Below are positions 24,590 to 33,962 of a stretch of DNA of 64,000 nt, piece by piece; position 1 is the stretch's first letter, and each line of letters starts with the position of its first letter. Under the pieces are notes generated by a model that worked only from the letters and a program-made list of their open reading frames with translations, was not told the DNA's origin and did not search any database. The stretch spans positions 3,412,501 through 3,476,500 of the forward strand of contig NC_089453.1 of assembly GCF_026210795.1 (NCBI RefSeq), written 5' to 3'. The DNA is from Rhizophagus irregularis. Lineage: Eukaryota; Glomeromycota; Glomeromycetes; Glomerales; Glomeraceae. Made by a program: the position numbers and the translations under genes.

Positions 24590-25333
24590 GTTTAAATGGA
24601 TTCAAAGTTATTCTGGGATATAATAAAGTCACAATTAGCCTTGATGCTGAATTGAAATGAAGGGGAGAGAGATGCGATTGGCAGAGGTTTGCAATATTTC
24701 CTGTTATTTAATATACACACATAACAGCTAACACCGCTTCTTTTCTTTTACAGGCTGGGACAGCGACTGGCATTATGAAGAGGATTGACGGGCTAACTAC
24801 CTAGAAGCCGTCCATTTATCTCAGAAGGTAACAACGCTTATTTGCGCAACTTCAAATATTACAGTATACTCATCTAATCTATGTTCTACTTTTAGACTTC
24901 ACATGTTGCTGCGGAGGAAGTCCGTAAGATAATCGTCTCTTTCATATCGTGTAGTTAATTTATCAGAACGAAATATTACGAATCCAGTTAAACAGAAGCT
25001 GAAAGACGGTTACCAAAAATGGCTTGGGTTTCGGTACTGTGTTTTTTTATTATACTCTTCATATTGCCATTTGCGAGACTTTAATTTTAATATTCTTGCC
25101 TACTCTTCTTAGTCAGAACCATCTAAAGAAAAATTTAAGACAACCCGCCAGGATAAATGGCAAATTATAAAACCACTTTTAAAAAAGTATCAAAAAACTT
25201 TAGTACGAAATCTGTGCTTGATGACTTTCCTTTAAATCTTGCAATCGAGATTGTTACTGAGAGGCCATATACAGGAACATTTAATTTCAAACACCATCAT
25301 GACCTGTTATGGGTACAAGATCTTTACAAGTGA
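24590..25333 (+). pseudogene. Decayed multi-exon gene pieces
   Basis: Coding-like blocks are separated by intron-like gaps: GAG|GTTTGC to TTTTACAG|GCTGG (about 24690-24752), GAAG|GTAACA to CTTTTAG|ACTTC (about 24828-24896), and TTCG|GTACTG to CTTCTTAG|TCAG (about 25035-25113). The last block reads SEPSKEKFKTTRQDKW, then changes frame near 25195 to DDFPLNLAIEIVTERPYTG and stops at 25331-25333. Frame changes and stops argue against function. It may belong with 24037-24360. Family unknown. Confidence 0.4.
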
Positions 25334-27456
25334 TCGTTTTCCTCTTTATATAGAATAAAATTTTATATTAGTTTAATAATTTTATATAATAATGCTAAAT
25401 TATTAGTAAATTAGTATACCTCAAAATAGCTAATAATAATGACAATTCTTTCCTTCTCTATTTACCATAAAGTGAGCTGCTTCAGCATAATTTGTATTTG
25501 ATCCACTTTTAAACCAAATTTCAGGATCAATATTTATTTGAAACTAATAAATTGATTAATGAAGCTAAAACATATCAGTCAGTGGTCATGCCACAAAAAT
25601 TTGTTTGATATAATAAAATTTTTGGTATAGCATTCTTTTCCAATATGTAATATATCTGCAAAGTTTAAAATTGATCATAACTTATTTAATAGGTTACGAT
25701 TTTCGAATTTTTAATTCTGGCCGAAATTTTGTTAATTCTGGCCAAGATCGTAATTCCGGCCTAAATTAAATAAAAATTGAAAATTTAAAGTCAAATGTAA
25801 CATTGCATTTTCACAATATAATACTTTAACTAATAATAATTAAAGTCTTTTATTAACATCTTAAAAATATTTTAGTAAACTTTAAAAGCCAAAATTTTAA
25901 ATTGTTTAAAAGAATCTTGGCAGTAAAAATCAGTGCGACCTCCAATTGTATAATAATATATAATCAATTTTGATTTTTCTGATTTCCTCCATTTTTTTGT
26001 GAACTGTTCTAATAAAATTTCTTTGTTTTGTTTAGTCTCTTGTAATTACTTGCAATTTTGTAAATTTTTTACCATAAACTTTATATTTACCAAATTTCAG
26101 AAATTATATTGATTAAGTAAAAGTCAGTTTTTAAACTATATATTATTTTCTTTTTTTAAGATTTTCTAAATTTTCTTTTTTTGTAAACAGAGATACTTTT
26201 TCAATACCTAAAACTATAGCAGATAATCTCAAATAATATATAATACTTTTATATAATAATGAATATTTAAAAAAAACAAATTGCTAAATTACCTCATATT
26301 GAAAAAATATTAATTAAAAAAGTTATTTGTATATATGTAAAATGGTGTTATGTTATAAATACATGATAATATATATTAGGATAAAAAAAAGTTTTTAGTA
26401 GAAATGATATGAACCCATCCGACTTAAGGTATGTCAGTCTGTGAGTTGTATGAATATTTAGTGCTGGAGTTTTTTTTTATTCTTTTGGCTAGTTTTCTAT
26501 TTCTTTTCTTTTTTTTTCTTTTTACCTTTTAAATCTAAGTTTTTTAAATAATATTGTTCTAAATTCTCCCTTTTTGCTTATATAGATTCATTTGAGAAGA
26601 CTTATTGTAAAAATATTTTGAAAGTGAATTTTTGAAAAGAGTTTGGATGGTTATCATTATATTTCACTACTTTTTTGTCACAAGTGTTAAGACTTGAGCG
26701 TTCAAAATATTTTATGTTTCTTATTATACTTAAATTTAAAGCCGGTATTATAAATACTGTAATAGATTAAATTTATAATTTAAAAATCAATTTTTTAGTT
26801 TTAACTTGAGACTCGTATACTACTTGTGTATCTTTTAAAATTAGAAATTAAATTAAAAAGAAGTGAAAGTAAAAAAAATATTTTATTGGAGTGGCTTAGT
26901 GTTATCATATGATGTTACACTGATCTACATATCATAAATCTGGCCAAAATTATGTTAATTCTGGCCAAAATTAAAATCATATCAAAATTGATTTTTTTTT
27001 AATCATGCATCTTTATGAATATCGTGCAATGCATCCTTAACTTTGCTGTGCTTGCATAATGCTAAAATTCAGCATATGGGGACACGCACAGCAAAACAAG
27101 GGGATAGGATCTAAAATTTTTTTTTTGAGATTTCATTACAACTGTAATTTTTGGATAAATTGGAGCATAATTATCATATAAACTTAAGAAATTTTTTTTT
27201 GAGGCTATCCCCTTGTTTTGCTGTGCTTATCCCCATATTTAGATGATAAACAAATCCGCCGATATGTTATATCATATAGATCAATAAAATTTAGAAAATT
27301 TATCAATTTTGGAAACATAATTAATCAAATCAGAATTTTTATTTAACATATAATATATAATAGATATTCATCACTTCTTATTTAAATAGATATAAGGTTT
27401 TATATATCTTTCTTACTTTTTTTTTTCTTTTAATAATTTAATATACTTTATTAATA
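25334..27456. other. AT-rich intergenic DNA
   Basis: No gene is supported. Motif copies of the AATTCTGGCC type are present at about 25711-25772 (three) and 26939-26975 (two). An inverted repeat lies at about 27088-27226: AGCAAAACAAGGGGATA on the left arm and TATCCCCTTGTTTTGCT on the right, separated by about 100 bp. Confidence 0.45.
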
Positions 27457-28216
27457 TTAAGACGTGATTCGATGAGTGATCGGCATTAAATTACTATAAA
27501 AAATTAGGGGAATATTTCACAGTTAATATCGCACGATCTAGTTATTGGATTTTGATGAATTTTTTTTGCTTTGTAGCTCTCAATGCCCTCTTCAAAATAA
27601 AAAAAAATTCATCGAAATTGGACTTATACATGGCAAAATATCATAAAAAACAATTTTTTTGAACATGGATGGATTTGAATATTGATCAATTAAAAGCATT
27701 ATCTCATGATCTAGTGATTGGATTTTGATGAATTTTTTTTTAATTCGTAACTCTCAATACACTCATAAACAGCAAAATTTTTTTTTTGAAAATTGGACTA
27801 TTATATCACAAAAAATGATTTTTTTGAAGCATAAAATTCTCATGTTTCAAAAAAATCATTTTTTGTGATTATTTCAGATATAATAGTCCAATTTTCAAAA
27901 AAAAATTTTTGCTTTTGATGAGTGTATTGAGAGTTACGAATTAAAAAAAATTCATTAAAATCCAATCACTAGATCATGAGATAATGCTTTTAATTGATCA
28001 ATATTCAAATCCATCCATGTTCAAAAACATCATTTTTTTGTCATATTTCGCCATGTATAAGTCCAATTTCGACGAATTTTATTTTGAAGAGGGCATTGAA
28101 AGCTACAAAAAAAAAATTCATCAAAATCCAATCACTAAATTATGCGATATTAACTGTGAAACGTTCCTCCAATTTTTATAGTAATTTAATGCCAATCACT
28201 CGCAGATCACGTCTTA
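27457..28216. repeat. 760-bp imperfect palindrome (double hairpin element)
   Basis: TAAGACGTGAT...GAGTGATCGGCATT at the left end is matched by its reverse complement ending at 28216, and the whole interval folds about a centre near 27836. Each arm holds two related half-units built on GATCTAGTGATTGGATTTTG (with variants), T-runs, and a CTCTCAAT segment. The same core occurs in the MITE at 31092-31382 and near 38285-38370. ORFs within the right arm (27984-28248) are by-products of the palindrome. Confidence 0.8.
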
Positions 28217-29773
28217 AGTTTATATACCATATAAACAAATTATTATAAGCTATATTTATCTAATTATAGTAATGCCAAGTGAAATTGTTTTCTAAAATCT
28301 GAAATACTAATAAACTTATTCTAAACTGAAATTTTTTCTAAAATTTAATTTAATATCCAAAATAACAAAATATAATTATTATATTAAACTAACTAAATTA
28401 ATTAAATTCAATTATTTTTATGTACTAATCACTTATTTTGTATTACAAATTATATCAAAAAAAAAAATTACTTTTTATTTTATACTTTACATTTCAGAAG
28501 TGATAAAAAAATTAGTTATAAAATATTTTCAACTAAATTATTATCCAATAAATGTTGTTAAGTTAATTCTTTAATATTATAATCACTTTTCATTTTATTT
28601 TTACTATTATCATTAATACTATTATTTAAATCCTTATTATCAATATCACTATTATTATTACTATCAATATTAAAAATAAAAATAAAAATTTTCGTTATTG
28701 TTATCCAAACTTTTTACTATATTTTTTAAATCAAAAAAACTTTTAATAATTAAAACTTGAATTTTGTGATTAGAAATCTTTAAGGTAAGTGGGTTTGTTT
28801 TATTATCAATTTTGTCATCCTTTTCTTCAAATTGTAAAAATATTGAATTATTTATCATTTTATATAATTCTTCATTTATATACTACTGTTGATATAAGAA
28901 AGCTCATTTTTCATATTAAACAAATAATATGAATGAATTTTTGCTATAAACTCTATTGTTAAAAATGTTACCTTCTTTTATCATATAGCTAATCAAAAGT
29001 AGAAAAAATTCTTTCATATTATTCTGCACTATATAAATTGTGAATTAATAAAAAATAATATCTGATATTCCATAGGATCATATAAAGCAAAATTTTATAG
29101 TTATCTGATAGTATTTTATATGCAATATCAAATATATCTCAATCTCATTTATAGAAAAATTTGATAAAAAATAGATTTTCAATAATTGCAATAATATACC
29201 ATAATATTAAATATATATATAAGAGTATGAATAATAGAAGCTTTTTTTTATTAAGGGAATATGTTAGTTGTTTCAAACCAATCAGTTAACTTTTATTGCT
29301 CCATTAAATTTTTCTTTTTTTATTATTTTCTGATAAAAGAATTACAATAGTATCTTCACTTTTAAAATCTTATAATAAAATTACATTCAAATAAAATGTA
29401 TATACCAATTCTAAACTCTTTTTATTATTATTAGCTAAATATTCTTTTAATTGGTATAAATGATTATGAATCCAAAATTTTTTACAATAATTATATTTAA
29501 CAAAAAAAATGCCTAGCAGACTTAAAAGATTTTTTCTCATAATGCTTCTATACTTTACTTTAAGGATAATCATTAGAGTTCATTTTTAATTTTTATACAA
29601 ATAATACAATAATGCAAAAATACAAAAAGAAAAATTATAATGTGATATTATCATAAATAAATAAAATAATCATGCTAATTACTAATTGCTAAATGATTAC
29701 TAATTATTATATAATAATTAATAAAGCAAATAAACTCAAAAAAGTTTTTATTTTTTTTAAATATATAATCAAT
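28217..29773. other. AT-rich desert
   Basis: Very AT-rich sequence with no supportable gene or clear repeat structure. Short ORFs here are consistent with chance. Confidence 0.45.
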
Positions 29774-30054
29774 TACAGTCAACTCCCTCTATAGTCACTC
29801 CCGTTATAGTCACATTCTACTATATAGTCACACCAGTTGAATGTTCAAAACACTTTATTATTAAAATCTATCCTATATAGTCACAATCTATCTATAGTCA
29901 CTATCACATCTATCCTCAAAAATCTTATATTAAAAAGAACCGTTTATAATCACAATTATATAAAGAATATATTAAATACTTGGCATCTAATAATCGTACA
30001 AAGATGTATCATAGCTTGTTAGAATCGCCTCACTGAGACGAATCGAATGGTGGT

Positions 30055-30437
30055 AGTTTTATCCTTTTCCTTTGCTAGTGTTTACGGCCAGACCACCCAT
30101 TGCCTCTTATGAGACTAATACTAGGGTGCTGTGTCCTATCATCTTCACTGGGCAACCATTATACCGAGTACTTAATTCCTCAAGTAACAGCACCACTTTA
30201 AAAGACATTCCCCATCGGGCCATTTTAGGCTGATCTGAAGCTAGGTACACGCCGCCTCTCATCCTATATCCATTGCATGATACTGATACTCAATTTATTT
30301 TACGACCTTTAGAGAGCATCTACTTTCATGGAGGACTTTCGACAGGTAACATCAACCATCTAGTACCCTTCCATACCACCATTTTAGGTACTAAGTCTCA
30401 CTCAAAGACCACTACAGCCCGCGATTACCTAGCACCA
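30055..30437 (-). mobile_element. SINE copy 1, 5'-truncated (383 bp)
   Basis: It carries the constant tail at its left end and is truncated at CCTAGCACC, essentially the same point as copy 3. The left neighbour is the tandem-unit sequence GACGAATCGAATGGTGGT. Confidence 0.75.
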
Positions 30438-31091
30438 GTTTTATCCTTTTCCTTTGCAGTTATTTACGGCCAGACCACCCATTGCCTCTTATGAGACTAA
30501 TCTCGGGTCTGTGTCCTATCATCTTCAATGGGCAACCATTATACCGAGTACTTAATTCCTCAGGTAACAGCACCACTATAGAAGACATCCCCCATCGGGC
30601 CATTTTAGGCTGATCTGAAGCTAGGTACACGCCGCCTACTCATCCTATACCCATTGCATGATATTGATACTCAATTTATTTAACGACCTTTAGAGAACAT
30701 CTACTTTCATGGAGGACTTTCGACAGGTAACATCAACCATCTAGTACCCTTCCATACCACCATTTTAGGTACGAAGTCGGCATCAAAGGAGGCCTACAGG
30801 CCCGCGATTACCTAGCACCGATAGTATAGTTGTTTGCCCCAAGTGGTATACTTTGTAGTGACCACTCAGACAGGAAGTAGCAGGCTTCTGTCCAGGATCA
30901 CCCCTTATAGTGGGTATCAACCACCAGGGATGCACCAAGGGGCCAGAAGTGGGGAATCGAGGGGCGAACCCCATGCTAATCTTACCTGTTCTGTGCATGA
31001 ACACCTTGGTTGGCCTAAGACCTAACAGAAGGTCTAACTACCACTAAGACATTGCACCCTCAGCTTTACTATCTAAGACGACCATCTAGCC

Positions 31092-31382
31092 AGGACCCCG
31101 GATATCTTCAAAACAGGTCATAAGTCACACTTTCGGCAGATTGACCCATTTTAGAGGACAAAAAATCGTTTTGTAAATATCTCGGCATCCAGTAGTCCAA
31201 TTTTGATGAACTTTTTTTTAAATTGTAGAGCTAAATGAGGGCTACAAAATAAAAAAAGTTCATTAAAATTGAATTACTGGATGCTGAGATATTTACAAAA
31301 AACGATTTTTTGAGTTTCAGCAAAAAGGGGTGTTTTTGGCCAAAAGTCCATTATGACCTTTATATTAGATATCCGGGGTCCT
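31092..31382. mobile_element. Hairpin MITE with perfect TIRs and 8-bp duplication
   Basis: The termini AGGACCCCGGATATC and GATATCCGGGGTCCT are exact inverted repeats. ATCTAGCC is duplicated at 31084-31091 and 31383-31390; the uninterrupted site is seen in SINE copy 7 (CATCTAGCCATTACTG). The 291-bp interior is itself a long imperfect palindrome (GGCATCCAGTAGTCC...GTTCATTAAAATTGAATTACTGGATGC). An 8-bp duplication fits the hAT group. No coding capacity. Confidence 0.9.
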
Positions 31383-31651
31383 ATCTAGCCATTACTGACC
31401 CCAAGTAGTATCGTGGAGTGACCACCCGGACAGGAAGTCCCCCCCAAGGTATAGTAGTGACCTCAAGGACAGGACTGCGCACATGCCAATGGCCTCATAG
31501 GTGAATGCTAAGGACACTACATTTACCCCTTACCGAAATGTGCGGCCTAACCGTACACACTAATTCACCATGATGCAGTCCAACTACACTAATCCCTGTA
31601 CCTTCACGCTATTGGTTGTAGCGTCCGCAGTAAAATTCTTTTTATTTCCGT

Positions 31652-31733
31652 GGTCATAGGAATCGAACCTGCGACCTCACCATACTCAGGCTTAATGAGG
31701 GTCTCAGTGACTAACTACCGAGATAGGGTGACC
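31652..31733 (-). other. tRNA-like head of SINE copy 2
   Basis: The 82-nt segment begins GGTCACC and ends TGACC, allowing a 5-bp acceptor-like stem. It has a box A-like TATCTCGGTAGTTAG and a perfect box B, GGTTCGATTCC. This fits an internal pol III promoter of a tRNA-derived SINE. Confidence 0.75.
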
Positions 31734-31740
31734 AACCCCT

Positions 31741-32121
31741 AGTTTTATCCTTTTCCTTTGCAAGTGTTTACGGCCAGACCACCCATTGCCTCTTATGAGA
31801 CTAATCTCGGGTCTGTGTCCTATCATCTTCAATGGGCAACTATTATACCGAGTACTTAATTCCTCAGGCAACAGCACCACTATAGAAGACATCCCCTATC
31901 GGGCCATTTTAGGCTGATCTGAAGCTAGGTACACGCCGCCTACTCATCCTATACCCATTGCATGATATTGATACTCAATTTATTTAACGACCTTTAGAGA
32001 GCATCTACTTTCATGGAGGACTTTCGACAGGTAACATCAACCATCTAGTACCCTTCCATACCACCATTTTAGGTACTAAGTCTCACTCAAAGACCACTAC
32101 AGCCCGCGATTACCTAGCACC
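31741..32121 (-). mobile_element. SINE copy 3, 5'-truncated (381 bp)
   Basis: Constant tail at the left; truncated at CCTAGCACC as in copy 1. Confidence 0.75.
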
Positions 32122-32316
32122 AGTTTTATCCTTTTCCTTTGCTAGTGTTTACGGCCAGACCACCCATTGCCTCTTATGAGACTAATATCGGGTCTGTGTC
32201 CTATCATCTTCACTGGGCAACCATTATACCGAGTACTTAATTCCTCGGTGGAATAGCACCACTTTAGAAGATATCCCCCATCGGGCCATTTTAGGCTGAT
32301 CTGAAGCTAGGTACAC
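32122..32316 (-). mobile_element. SINE copy 4, 5'-truncated (195 bp)
   Basis: This is the shortest unit, truncated after GCTAGGTACAC. Confidence 0.75.
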
Positions 32317-32638
32317 AGTTTTATCCTTTTCCTTTGCTAGTGTTTACGGCCAGACCACCTATTGCCTCTTATGAGACTAATCTCGGGTCTGTGTCCTATC
32401 ATCTTCACTGGGCAACCATTATACCGAGTACTTAATTCCTCAGGTAACAGCACCACTATAGAAGACATCCCCCATCGGGCCATTTTAGGCTGATCTGAAG
32501 CTAGGTACACGCCGCCTACTCATCCTATACCCATTGTATGATACTGATACTCAATTTATTTAACGACCTTTAGAGAAGCATCTACTTTCATGGAGGACTT
32601 TCGACAGGTAACATCAACCATCTAAGTACCCTTCCATA
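32317..32638 (-). mobile_element. SINE copy 5, 5'-truncated (322 bp)
   Basis: Truncated at CCCTTCCATA, the same point as copy 6, with small indels relative to it. Confidence 0.75.
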
Positions 32639-32957
32639 AGTTTTATCCTTTTCCTTTGCAAGTGTTTACGGCCAGACCACCCATTGCCTCTTATGAGACT
32701 AATCTCGGTCTGCGTCCTATCATCTTCAATGGGCAACCATTAAACCGAGTACTTAATTCCTCAGGTAACAGCACCACTATAGAAGACATCCCCCATCGGG
32801 CCATTTTAGGCTGATCTGAAGCTAGGTACACGCCGCCTACTCATCCTATACCCATTGTATGATACTGATACTCAATTTATTTAACGACCTTTAGAGAGCA
32901 TCTACTTTCATGGAGGACTTTCGACAGGTAACATCAACCATCTAGTACCCTTCCATA
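32639..32957 (-). mobile_element. SINE copy 6, 5'-truncated (319 bp)
   Basis: Truncated at CCCTTCCATA like copy 5. The pair may have arisen by local duplication. Confidence 0.75.
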
Positions 32958-33962
32958 AGTTTTATCCTTTTCCTTTGCAAGTGTTTACGGCCAGTACCAC
33001 CCATTGCCTCTTATGAGACTAATCTCAGGTCTGTGTCCTATCATCTTCAATGGGCAACCATTATACCGAGTACTTAATTCCTCAGGTAACAGCACCACTA
33101 TAGAAGACATCCCCCATCGGGCCATTTTAGGCTGATCTGAAGCTAGGTACACGCCGCCTACTCATCCTATACCCATTGCACGATACTGATACTCAATTTA
33201 TTTAACGACCTTTAGAGAGCATCTACTTTCATGGAGGACTTTCAACAGGTAACATCAACCATCTAGTACCCTTCCATACCACCATTTTAGGTACTAAGTC
33301 TCACTCAAAGGCCACTACAGCCCGCGATTACCTAGTACCGATAGTACAGTTGTTTACCCCAAGTGGTATACTTTATAGTGACCACTCAAACAGGAAGTAG
33401 CAGGCATCTGTCCAGGATCACCCCTTATGGTGGGTATCAACCACCAGGGATCACCAAACCTGGCACCTGCCAGGAAAGTAGGGAATCGAACCCCATAGCC
33501 ATACGCTACCTGTTCTACGCACGAACACCTTGGTTGGTCTAAGACCTAACATAAGGTCTAACTACCACTAAGACATTGCACCCTCAGCTTTACCATCTAG
33601 GGACGACCATCTAGCCATTACTGACCCCAAGCGGTATCGATAGAGTGACCACCCGGACAGGAAGTCCCCCCAAGGTATAGTAGTGACCTCAAGGACAAGA
33701 CTGCGCACATGCCAATGGCCTCATAGGGAACGTTAGAAGGACACCATGACCCTTAGTTGAAATGTGCGGCCTAACCGTACACACTAATTCACTACGATGC
33801 AGTCCAACTACACTAATCCCCGTACCTTCACGCTATTGGTTGTAGCGTCCGCAGTAAAATTCTTTTTATTTCCGTGGTCATGGGAATTGAACCTGCGACC
33901 TCACCATACTCAGGCTTAATGAGGGTCTCAGTGACTAACCACCAAGATAGGGTGACCAACCC
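32958..33962 (-). mobile_element. SINE copy 7, full length (1,005 bp)
   Basis: An uninterrupted full copy from the constant tail to the tRNA-like head. It provides the empty-site reference for the MITE in copy 2. At about 1 kb it is long for a SINE and has no open frame of note. Confidence 0.8.
33876..33957 (-). other. tRNA-like head of SINE copy 7
   Basis: An 82-nt tRNA-like region with terminal GGTCA/TGACC pairing, box A-like TATCTTGGTGGTTAG, and box B GGTTCAATTCC. The last differs from copy 2 by one base at the usually invariant G. Confidence 0.7.

Larger units (their letters stand above)
30438..31740 (-). mobile_element. SINE copy 2, full length, interrupted by a MITE
   Basis: It extends from the constant tail to the tRNA-like head ending at 31733. 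The body contains an internal duplication (CCCCAAGT-GGTAT...GACAGGAAGT occurs twice). Removing the MITE and one 8-bp duplication leaves about 1,004 bp, nearly equal to copy 7. Confidence 0.8.
30055..33962 (-). mobile_element. Array of seven SINE copies, head-to-tail
   Basis: Seven units each begin, on the plus strand, with AGTTTTATCCTTTTCC and run in the same direction. On the minus strand this is a constant 3' tail (GGAAAAGGATAAAACT), while the other end is variable, as expected from 5' truncation. Units: 30055-30437, 30438-31740 (full, plus a MITE), 31741-32121, 32122-32316, 32317-32638, 32639-32957 and 32958-33962 (full). Full length without the MITE is about 1,005 bp in both complete copies. 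The full 5' end is tRNA-like. The eighth unit is a LINE with the same tail. Confidence 0.85.

Noticed and set aside
27984-28248. Overlapping plus-strand ORFs
   Set aside because: They lie in the right arm of the large palindrome, and their composition follows the repeat.
30273-31892. Several ORFs in both strands of the SINE array
   Set aside because: The same frames are not preserved between SINE copies; they are chance openings in GC-richer repeat DNA.
30055-33962. CRISPR-like direct repeat array
   Set aside because: Repeat units are 195-1,005 bp with tRNA-like heads and 5' truncations, in a eukaryotic genome. There is no spacer pattern.
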